Source of the DNA: an uncultured Opitutaceae bacterium
GTDB taxonomy: Bacteria > Verrucomicrobiota > Verrucomicrobiia > Opitutales > Opitutaceae
Length of the DNA: 5,011 nucleotides
NCBI GenBank assembly: GCA_903885525.1
Contig: CAISJA010000488.1
Coordinates: 1 to 5,011 of the forward strand
Direction of reading: 5' to 3'
The position numbers and the translations under genes were made by a program. The first letter of the stretch is position 1; the number at the start of each line of letters is the position of its first letter. The notes under the pieces are model-generated. The model was not told where the DNA came from and ran no database searches. It saw nothing but the letters and a program-made list of their open reading frames with translations. This document shows, piece by piece, positions 1-5,011 of the stretch.

Positions 1-1408
1 CGGAGAGCGAGAGCTGTTCCATGGCTTGTTGCAGCAGGTCGCCTAGGGTGGAGTCGAGGGGGCAGTGCCGCTTGAGCTGGGCCGGCGACATGCGGGCATT
101 GGCAGAGATCCGGGAACCGGCAAAGCGGTCGCGTTGGACGGCGCGCGCGGACTCGACGCGGGCGCGCAGGGTGGCGGAGCATTCGCCGGGGCGCTGGGAG
201 CGAAGTTCGGCAAACGAAAGCGCAGGGGCCTCGATGTGCAGGTCGATGCGGTCGAGCAGGGGGCCGCTGATCCGGGCACGGTAACGCTGGATTTGTGCGG
301 GCGAACAGCGGCACTCGTGCCGCGGATCGCCGAGATAACCGCAGGGGCAGGGATTCATCGCGGCGACGAGCATGAAGCTGCAAGGGAGGGTGATTTTCCC
401 GGCGCTGCGCGAGATGGTGACGTGGCCGTCCTCCAGCGGCTGCCGCAGCACCTCGAGAGCGGAGCGTCTGAACTCCGGCAGTTCATCGAGAAACAGCACG
501 CCATGGTGGGCGAGGGAAATTTCGCCCGGACCGGGAATGGTGCCGCCGCCGAGGAGACCGACATCCGAGATGGTGTGGTGCGGGGCGCGGGCGGGCCGGC
601 CCAGGTGGTGGAGCTGGCCGGCCAGCGTCTGGCCGGCGGCCGAATGGATCCGCAGGATATCGAGGTATTCTTCGAGGGAGGGCGGCGGCATGATGGTCGG
701 GAGGCGTTTTGCGATCATCGATTTGCCCGAGCCGGGCGGCCCGATCATCAGCAGGTTGTGCCCTCCGGCCACCGCCACTTCGACGGCGCGACGCACGGCG
801 TGCTGGCCCTTGATTTCGGAAAAATCGAGGAGGGCGTCCTCGGCCGTACCGGTGCGCGGTTCCGGTGCGAGGGCGGGCACAGCCGGGAGGGTGATCTCAC
901 CGTTCAGGAAGCGGACGGTCTGGTCGAGGGAGTCGACGGCGTGGACCGTGACACCCTCCACCAGGGCGGCTTCCTCGGCGGTGATGCGCGGGAGCAGGAG
1001 GGTGTGCTTGCCGAGGGAACGGGCCAGCACGGCGATGGCCAGTCCGCCTTTGACCGGGCGGGTGGCACCGGACAGACTGAGTTCCCCCGCCACGAGACAA
1101 TCCTCGGGCACGGTGGCCGGCATCTGGCCGCTGGCCACGAGCAGGCCGAGTGCGATGGGCAGGTCGTACATGGCACCCTCCTTGCGCAAGCCGCCCGGGG
1201 CGAGGTTGATGGTGGTGCGGGTGCGCGGCATCCGGAAGCCGGAGTTGCTGAGGGCGGAAAACACGCGGTCGTCCGATTCCTTGACGGCGGCGTCGGGGAG
1301 ACCGACGAGAAAAAGCCGCGGTTCGCCGGACTCGCCGGTGTTGACCTCGACCTGGACAGGCACGGCGTCGATGCCCGCAAGGGCCGCCGAGCAGATGGTG
1401 GCTAGCAT
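1..1408 (-). CDS. comM: ComM/YifB-family AAA+ branch-migration helicase (C-terminus cut by window edge)
   Basis: The minus-strand frame opens with ATG at 1408-1406 and shows 469 codons without a stop, running off the left edge. Family members have about 500-510 residues, so some 40 C-terminal residues are missing. In order: an N-terminal ChlI/Lon-protease-like domain (residues ~1-180; start MLATICSAALAGIDAVPVQV, then VGLPDAAVKES and INLAPGGLRKEGAMYDLPIA); an AAA+ Mg-chelatase domain with Walker A GPPGSGKS at 223-230, the GGGTIPGPGEISLAHHG signature, and Walker B GVLFLDELPEF at 303-313; a four-Cys cluster (C354, C356, C366, C368), common in this family although E. coli ComM lacks it; and the ISGPLLDRIDLHIE motif. 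Known for the family: in Vibrio cholerae ComM is a hexameric helicase that promotes branch migration during natural transformation; it is not a true magnesium chelatase subunit. No competence genes are visible nearby, so a role in DNA uptake here is inferred. The gene is divergent from coaE. No Shine-Dalgarno is seen before the ATG. Family assignment is very secure. Confidence 0.96.
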   Translation of the reverse strand, partial: MLATICSAALAGIDAVPVQVEVNTGESGEPRLFLVGLPDAAVKESDDRVFSALSNSGFRMPRTRTTINLAPGGLRKEGAMYDLPIALGLLVASGQMPATVPEDCLVAGELSLSGATRPVKGGLAIAVLARSLGKHTLLLPRITAEEAALVEGVTVHAVDSLDQTVRFLNGEITLPAVPALAPEPRTGTAEDALLDFSEIKGQHAVRRAVEVAVAGGHNLLMIGPPGSGKSMIAKRLPTIMPPPSLEEYLDILRIHSAAGQTLAGQLHHLGRPARAPHHTISDVGLLGGGTIPGPGEISLAHHGVLFLDELPEFRRSALEVLRQPLEDGHVTISRSAGKITLPCSFMLVAAMNPCPCGYLGDPRHECRCSPAQIQRYRARISGPLLDRIDLHIEAPALSFAELRSQRPGECSATLRARVESARAVQRDRFAGSRISANARMSPAQLKRHCPLDSTLGDLLQQAMEQLSLS

Positions 1409-1699
1409 GTAACCGAACGCGGGGGGGGGAGTTTGATATGCACCAAATCCGCCGACCGAGGCCGGGCGATTGCCGCGAGATACTGCGTACCGGTTGGCAG
1501 GCGGAGTTGGTTTGGCCCGTGACTGGGCGGCAGCATGCCGTCCCCCAGGGAGTTTGTCCAGCCCCGGCCATGCGAAATCAGCCGGGCGGCCGCGGGCCGG
1601 CGGCGGCGGTGTCGCAGGACGCGAAACAAGCCCCGGCCTTTCGTAGGCATGAAATTGATTTGCGCGCACCCGGGGCAAACTCATGGTATCGCCCCACAC
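1409..1699. other. Divergent intergenic region between comM and coaE
   Basis: These 291 bases separate two divergent start codons and must hold promoters for both comM (leftward) and the coaE-rho operon (rightward). I could not pick out a convincing -35/-10 pair on either strand. Weak candidates are TTGATT at 1655-1660 for the rightward genes and an AT-richer patch at 1430-1440 (GTTTGATATG on plus) for the leftward gene. A 10-bp direct repeat AGCCCCGGCC occurs at 1560-1569 and 1629-1638. Small inverted repeats exist (GCCGG/CCGGC around 1581-1601 with an internal GCGGCCGC), but they are expected in such GC-rich DNA. Short open frames here have no family-like features. No riboswitch or tRNA was recognised. 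Confidence 0.6.
1421..1429. repeat. Nine-base G homopolymer (C9 on the comM sense strand)
   Basis: Nine consecutive G on plus, read as C9 on the minus strand, lie 12 bases upstream of the comM ATG (12 bases, 1409-1420, between tract and start codon). Such tracts slip during replication, and this one lies in the probable 5' leader of comM, so a length change could alter expression without changing the protein. That effect is inferred. The tract length is as read here and could also carry sequencing error. Confidence 0.7.
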
Positions 1700-2314
1700 A
1701 TGGCCTTGGGCTCGAACCTGATTGTTGGACTGACGGGAGGCATGGGCTGTGGCAAATCCACGGCCGCCGCGTTTTTTGCCGAACATGGCTTTCGGCGGCT
1801 GGATGCCGACCAGGTGGTCCGCGACGAGCTTCTGACCGACTCGGCGGTGATGGCGCTGATCCGGGAGAAATTCGGCACCGGGGTGGCGGACGGGCACGGG
1901 CGGATCAGGCGCGACCGGCTGGCGGCGGTGGTGTTTGCGGATCACCAGGCGTTGGCCTGGCTGGAGGATTTGTTGCACCCGCGCCTGCGGGCCCGTTGGC
2001 AGGCGGTGCTGGCCGGGGCGAGGAACGAAAAATTCATCGTCGAGGTGCCGTTGCTCTTTGAGAAGGGTATGGAGAATTGGTTTGATTTCACCGTCTGCGT
2101 CGCCACAGACTCCGGCTTGCAACTGCAGCGGCTGGAGAAACGTGGCTTTCCGCCCGATCTCGCCCGCCAACGGCTGGCCCGGCAATGGCCCCTGGCCCGG
2201 AAGTGCGAGTTGTCTGATTTTGTTCTCCTCAACGACGGAACCCCCGGCTTTTTGCGCGAACAGGTCAGCCTCCTCGTCCAGCGGCCCCCTCCCACCCATC
2301 AACCTGATCGTTAA
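1700..2314 (+). CDS. coaE: Dephospho-CoA kinase
   Basis: CoaE catalyses the last step of coenzyme A synthesis, ATP-dependent phosphorylation of the 3'-hydroxyl of dephospho-CoA, in the cytoplasm. From the ATG at 1700 the protein has 204 residues, the usual size for the family. Visible motifs: P-loop GLTGGMGCGKST at residues 10-21; LDAD at 34-37 (the conserved DAD element) followed by R41; HPRLR at 93-97; VEVPLLFE at 114-121, the family's characteristic strand; then the R/Q-rich lid segment (LQRLEKRGFPP, RLARQWP) and a C-terminal FVLLNDG. The frame stays open upstream to an ATG at 1535, with another at 1649, but 1700 puts the P-loop at the normal distance from the N-terminus and the upstream residues are not CoaE-like. 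No Shine-Dalgarno precedes 1700. The TAA is followed four bases later by the rho start, so the two are probably cotranscribed. Nothing suggests loss of function. Confidence 0.96.
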   Translation: MALGSNLIVGLTGGMGCGKSTAAAFFAEHGFRRLDADQVVRDELLTDSAVMALIREKFGTGVADGHGRIRRDRLAAVVFADHQALAWLEDLLHPRLRARWQAVLAGARNEKFIVEVPLLFEKGMENWFDFTVCVATDSGLQLQRLEKRGFPPDLARQRLARQWPLARKCELSDFVLLNDGTPGFLREQVSLLVQRPPPTHQPDR

Positions 2315-2342
2315 ATTTATGGAAGTCCCTTCGCCCTCCTCC
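2271..2342 (+). promoter_or_regulatory. C-rich, G-poor stretch across the coaE-rho junction (candidate rut-like region)
   Basis: Over these 72 bases I count 32 C and 10 G on the sense strand, with many CC/TC pairs, in a window where G and C are otherwise similar. E. coli Rho loads on C-rich, G-poor, weakly structured RNA, and E. coli rho is autoregulated by premature termination. A similar control here is inference only. The Pro/Ala-coding part of rho further downstream (about 2440-2650) is also C-rich, so the signal may partly reflect protein composition. The region contains an AT-rich island (TTAAATTTATGG) at the rho start codon, which should keep the initiation site unstructured. Confidence 0.25.
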
Positions 2343-4223
2343 GAGGAAAATGAACGCGCCGTTTCCGGCAGCGATACCGCCGAATCCGCCCCAAAGAAGC
2401 GCGCTCCCCGTACCCGTTCCCGGCTTTACCGCGCCAAGGGGGCCAAACCGGCCAAGTCCGCCCGGGCCGGTGGCGACGAGGCCTCCCCGCCCGCCCCCGC
2501 GACGAACACAGAAACAGCCCCCAGCAGGTCCGCTCCGGTGGAGCGAGTCGAAGAGCCGGCAGCTCCGGCCGCTGCAGCTGCGCCTCCCGCTCCTGCTCCG
2601 GCTCCGGTTTATGCGCCCGCGCCCGACCAAGCCCCGGCAACGGAAGCTCCGGCCGGCACTCCAGCAGGTGGCGAGTCCTATGGGCAAGGCACCCCTGCCG
2701 GCGAAGGCGGCGGCGGCCAGCAATTCCAGCCCGGCGGGGGAAAATTCGGCCGGTGGCGCGACAAGAAATTTCGCGGCGGCGGCAAATGGAACAAGCATCC
2801 CAACGCCGGCGGCGGCGGCGGCGGCGGCGGTGGCGGACCCAAATACCCGGCCCAGCCCTTGCCGCCCAAGCAGGAGGTGCACTACGGGGACCTGCCCGAT
2901 CCGGCCCGGTTTCAGGACTTGGCCGCCCTCGAAACCCTCGCCGGTGAAATCGGCCCGGCCAGCACCGAGCCCCTTTGGCTGAATAAGCTCTATGCCTTGT
3001 CCCATGCTGAGTTGGTGGCGAAAGCCCGTGAATTCGGGGCCAAGCTGGAGGGCGTGCCCAACCGCAAGCAACTGCTGGCGGCAATCTTTGCCGGCGCGGC
3101 GGAACACAAGGTGCCGCTGTGCGATCTCGGCTGGCTGGATCTGACCGATCGCGGTCATGGCTTCATCGTCCACGCCGATGTCAATTACCGGCTCTACCCG
3201 GAGGACGCTTTCGTCCCCGAAACCTTCATCCGCAAGTTCGGCCTGAAGCGCGGCCACCAGCTGGAGGTGCAGGTGCAGGCTCCGCAGGGGAACGACCGCT
3301 GTCCCGCCGTGGTGCGGCTGCGCCAGGTGATGGGCGGTGATCCCGCCGCCATTGCGGCGGTCCAGCCCTTCGAGGAGCTGACGCCGTATTACCCGCTGCA
3401 ACGTATCTGGCTGGAGCAGCCCGGCGCGAAGGATGTGTCGATGCGCATGGTGGACATCATCACCCCGATCGGCTTCGGCCAGCGCGGGTTGATCGTGGCC
3501 CCGCCGCGCACCGGCAAGACCATCCTCCTCCAGAACATCGCCAATTCCGTGGCCGCCAACTCCCCCGCCGCCCGGCTGATCATCCTGCTGGTGGACGAGC
3601 GTCCCGAGGAGGTCACGGACTTCCGCCGCCACTGCCAGGGCGAGGTCATCAGCTCGACCTTCGACGAAACGCCGGAGAGCCACGTGCACTGCGCCGAGAT
3701 GGTCATCGAGAAGGCCCGCCGGCTCGTGGAGCAGGGCGAGCAGGTCGTGATCCTGCTCGACTCCATCACCCGCCTGGCGCGGGCGTACAACGCGCTGGCC
3801 TCCAACTCCGGCAAGATCATGTCCGGCGGCCTGGAGGCGACGGCGCTGCAGAAGCCCAAACGCTTCTTCGGTTCGGCCCGCAACATCGAGGGGGCCGGCA
3901 GCCTCACCATCTTGGGCACGGCACTGGTCGACACCGGCAGCCGCATGGACGAGATAATTTTCGAGGAGTTCAAGGGCACGGGCAACATGGAGCTGCACCT
4001 CGACCGCGATCTCGTGAACAAGCGCATCTTCCCCGCGCTGAACATCGACAAGTCCGGCACCCGCAAGGAGGAGCTGATCTATCATCCCGACGAGCTTGCC
4101 CGCATCTACGGTTTGCGGCGGGCCATGCAGGGGGTGCCCGCGGCCGATTCGCTCGACATGCTGATCCAGCGCCTGAAGAAGACGAAGACGAACGCCGAGT
4201 TTCTCATGAGCCTGAACCGCTGA
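2319..4223 (+). CDS. rho: Transcription termination factor Rho with long low-complexity N-terminal extension
   Basis: Rho is a ring-shaped hexameric RNA-dependent ATPase/translocase that ends transcription on untranslated RNA. The ATG at 2319 gives 634 residues against 419 in E. coli; the excess is N-terminal. Residues 1-~200: acidic/Ser start, basic patch 26-46 (KKRAPRTRSR), Pro/Ala-rich tract 78-118, Gly/Lys/Arg/Trp/Phe-rich tract 130-160, and Gly10 at 164-173. Then the N-terminal helical domain ~219-264, the OB/cold-shock-like RNA domain ~265-340 with RGHGFIV at 278-284, and the RecA-type ATPase ~355-634: Walker A PPRTGKT 395-401, DERPEEV 426-432, Walker B LLDSITR around D481, Q-loop SGKIMSGG with K499, R-loop GSRMDE with R542, arginine finger R582 in SGTRKEEL. 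The catalytic core looks fully intact. The start follows the coaE stop by four bases without a Shine-Dalgarno, consistent with coupled translation. An intrinsic terminator follows. In E. coli terms the primary RNA site carries several substitutions (see findings). Confidence 0.97.
   Translation: MEVPSPSSEENERAVSGSDTAESAPKKRAPRTRSRLYRAKGAKPAKSARAGGDEASPPAPATNTETAPSRSAPVERVEEPAAPAAAAAPPAPAPAPVYAPAPDQAPATEAPAGTPAGGESYGQGTPAGEGGGGQQFQPGGGKFGRWRDKKFRGGGKWNKHPNAGGGGGGGGGGPKYPAQPLPPKQEVHYGDLPDPARFQDLAALETLAGEIGPASTEPLWLNKLYALSHAELVAKAREFGAKLEGVPNRKQLLAAIFAGAAEHKVPLCDLGWLDLTDRGHGFIVHADVNYRLYPEDAFVPETFIRKFGLKRGHQLEVQVQAPQGNDRCPAVVRLRQVMGGDPAAIAAVQPFEELTPYYPLQRIWLEQPGAKDVSMRMVDIITPIGFGQRGLIVAPPRTGKTILLQNIANSVAANSPAARLIILLVDERPEEVTDFRRHCQGEVISSTFDETPESHVHCAEMVIEKARRLVEQGEQVVILLDSITRLARAYNALASNSGKIMSGGLEATALQKPKRFFGSARNIEGAGSLTILGTALVDTGSRMDEIIFEEFKGTGNMELHLDRDLVNKRIFPALNIDKSGTRKEELIYHPDELARIYGLRRAMQGVPAADSLDMLIQRLKKTKTNAEFLMSLNR
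2808..2837 (+). repeat. In-frame GGC trinucleotide tract encoding Gly10 in Rho
   Basis: Seven perfect GGC units (2808-2828) are followed by GGT GGC GGA, together encoding Gly164-Gly173 of the Rho extension. Loss or gain of units would keep the frame and change only linker length, so length variation between strains is plausible. The tract sits between the basic/aromatic Gly-rich segment and the folded part of Rho. Confidence 0.85.
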
Positions 4224-4254
4224 TCCGCGGGGAGGCGAAGTCCGGCCGAGGGAT

Positions 4255-4289
4255 GGAGCGTGCCGCCGGCGCGCTCCACCGGCGTTTTT
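4255..4289 (+). terminator. Intrinsic terminator of the coaE-rho operon
   Basis: A 10-bp stem, GGAGCGTGCC (4255-4264) with GGCGCGCTCC (4268-4277), has a 3-base loop and one G-U wobble. A competing 6-bp stem, CGCCGG (4264-4269) with CCGGCG (4279-4284), directly abuts T5 at 4285-4289. The two stems share bases and cannot form together. The second has the classical stem-then-U-run layout; the first is stronger but ends seven bases before the T-run. It begins 31 bases after the rho stop. Termination of rho is the natural reading; efficiency is unknown. Confidence 0.7.
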
Positions 4290-4307
4290 CGGGCGGGCTA
4301 GGCAGCC

Positions 4308-4442
4308 GGCGCGAGGCGCGGACCGCCGTTACCCAGGTCATGGCGTGCCAGCGGGAGCGGGCAGGCTCCTGCAGCCGGCACCTTGCGAAAGAGCGCAGCG
4401 GCCACCAAGCCGCTCTCGCTCCGGATGAGGCTGGCGCGAGGC
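4308..4442. repeat. 10-bp direct repeat bounding a structured intergenic segment
   Basis: GGCGCGAGGC occurs at 4308-4317 and again at 4433-4442, bracketing 115 bases that contain the hairpin at 4391-4421 and a small inverted repeat GCAG/CTGC around 4361-4372. I see no terminal inverted repeats and no coding sequence inside. This could be a small dispersed intergenic element, but in GC-rich DNA a 10-mer repeat may be chance. Confidence 0.3.
4391..4421 (-). terminator. Imperfect hairpin, possible terminator for the minus-strand gene at 4479
   Basis: GAGCG (4391-4395) and AGCGGC (4397-4402) pair with GCCGCT (4409-4414) and CGCTC (4417-4421), giving 11 pairs around a CACCAA loop with a small asymmetric internal loop (C against CT). 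Read on the minus strand the stem is followed by TTTCGC, a short and weak U-run, 58 bases after the stop of the leftward gene. It may act as that gene's terminator or be a structured repeat; there is no T-run on the plus side. Confidence 0.35.
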
Positions 4443-4478
4443 CCGCTCGTGGCGGACTTCGTCCTCCCCGCGCCTGGT

Positions 4479-4991
4479 TCAGAGCAGCTTGAAACCCAGG
4501 CCCTCGAGTTCTTGGAGATGAAAGGGGGCACTCCCGATCAGTTCCTGTACCTTGGCCGCTCCCTCCGCGAGCGAGGAGACGTCGCAGACCGCCGCGCCGT
4601 CGTCGCTGTCGTGGAGATGCACCGACCAGGCGGCCGGGCCATGCTCGACGATCATGCCATGCAGGTAATTGCCGGGCAGCCCGCGGTTGGGGCCGGTGCC
4701 GGGGACAAGAAAGAGCGTGTGGACCGGATCATGGATGGCCACCGTCTCGCCGTGTTTCCGGTGATGGATGGGTTTGCCCGCAACCTTGTGCTGAAATTTG
4801 TCCGCGGCCGGCCGCAGGTGGGCGGGCAGACCCTGGCCATAGCGGGCGAAGATGGCGGCGTTGCTCTCCAGGGCTTCGGGCGCGACGCGACCCGCCGCCA
4901 CCTCGGCCAGATTGGCGGCGAAACCAAAATCACGGAGCAAGGGTTGGGTGACAGTCAGGGTGGAGGTGGAGACGAATTCAGGCCTGAACAT
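4479..4991 (-). CDS. Uncharacterised His-rich protein, start uncertain
   Basis: From the ATG at 4991-4989 the protein has 170 residues and ends with TGA at 4481-4479. I do not recognise the family. It has 12 His (58, 68, 76, 77, 80, 87, 91, 111, 117, 125, 127, 158), several in the central KPIHHRKHGETVAIHDPVH region, and one Cys (136). There is no signal peptide or membrane segment. Likely secondary structure is a helical N-terminal half, then strands (ETVAIHDPVHTLFLV; GMIVEHGPAAWSVHLHD) and a helix around 140-152 (LAEGAAKVQELI). The strand-strand-helix end faintly recalls HicB-like folds, but too weakly to assign. The frame has no stop between 4991 and the right edge and no Shine-Dalgarno precedes the ATG, so the real start may lie outside the window. 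It is convergent with rho, and the codon choice looks like that of its neighbours. Coding status is likely given sensible protein composition; function is unknown. Confidence 0.7.
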   Translation of the reverse strand: MFRPEFVSTSTLTVTQPLLRDFGFAANLAEVAAGRVAPEALESNAAIFARYGQGLPAHLRPAADKFQHKVAGKPIHHRKHGETVAIHDPVHTLFLVPGTGPNRGLPGNYLHGMIVEHGPAAWSVHLHDSDDGAAVCDVSSLAEGAAKVQELIGSAPFHLQELEGLGFKLL

Positions 4992-5011
4992 GGCGCTGGC
5001 GGTGCTGAAAC

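Noticed and set aside
65..1405. Long plus-strand open frame (446 codons) across comM
   Set aside because: It lies in codon register opposite comM and its product is low-complexity Gly/Arg/Asp with no family features; such antisense frames are expected in GC-rich genes.
1460..1565. Faint minus-strand resemblance to a c-di-GMP-I (GEMM) riboswitch (GGACAAAC, then GGGGGACGGCA)
   Set aside because: The GAAA tetraloop and the conserved ACGCAAAGC joining segment are missing and the stems do not fit; treated as coincidence.
897..1571. Minus-strand open frame overlapping the comM start and intergenic region
   Set aside because: It is out of frame with comM and Arg/Pro/Gly-rich, and it runs over the conserved comM N-terminal coding region.
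1581..1601. Palindromic GCGGCCGC within GCCGG/CCGGC
   Set aside because: Short perfect palindromes made only of G and C are expected by chance in this composition and nothing nearby suggests a binding site.
1535..1699. Upstream ATG starts for coaE at 1535 and 1649
   Set aside because: They would add 55 or 17 residues unlike CoaE N-termini; the start at 1700 gives the normal family length and P-loop position.
2265..4085. Long minus-strand open frame (606 codons) across rho
   Set aside because: It is an antisense shadow of the clearly real rho gene, with composition dictated by the opposite codons.
4253..4492. 79-codon plus-strand open frame after rho
   Set aside because: It begins inside the terminator hairpin and spans the structured spacer; it is Arg/Ala-rich with no start signal.
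4298..4531. 77-codon minus-strand open frame overlapping the end of the 170-residue gene
   Set aside because: It overlaps the better-supported gene in another frame and most of it covers the hairpin and repeat segment.

Overview
This is a GC-rich, gene-dense bacterial chromosomal window with four protein genes and no sign of phage, transposon, CRISPR, rRNA or tRNA. The gene set (a Cys-cluster ComM, then CoaE directly followed by a Rho with a long low-complexity N-terminal extension) and the apparent lack of Shine-Dalgarno sequences suggest a high-GC Verrucomicrobiota of the Opitutaceae type. That placement is an inference from protein style and gene order, with moderate to low confidence.

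Layout: (1) 1-1408, minus strand, is most of comM (YifB/Mg-chelatase-like AAA+ helicase), cut by the left window edge before its C-terminus. (2) 1409-1699 is a divergent intergenic region with a 9-bp G/C homopolymer close to the comM start. (3) 1700-2314, plus strand, is coaE (dephospho-CoA kinase). (4) 2319-4223, plus strand, is rho, starting four bases after the coaE stop and almost certainly in the same operon. (5) 4224-4478 is a convergent intergenic region with a good intrinsic terminator for coaE-rho at 4255-4289, a second imperfect hairpin at 4391-4421 and a 10-bp direct repeat. (6) 4479-4991, minus strand, is an unrecognised His-rich protein of about 170 residues whose frame stays open to the right edge.

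The three recognised genes are housekeeping or near-housekeeping: recombination during DNA uptake (ComM), the last step of coenzyme A synthesis (CoaE) and factor-dependent transcription termination (Rho). CoaE and Rho have no direct biochemical link; their pairing looks like a conserved operon arrangement.

The points most worth a second look are in Rho. It carries an N-terminal extension of about 200 residues (basic patch, Pro/Ala-rich tract, Gly/Arg/Lys/aromatic-rich tract, Gly10). Its primary RNA-binding (OB-fold) site lacks several of the aromatic and charged residues known from E. coli Rho, while the ATPase and secondary RNA site look intact. The 5' part of the rho transcript is also C-rich and G-poor, a plausible site for Rho to act on its own mRNA. 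I did not find a clearly new multi-gene system here.
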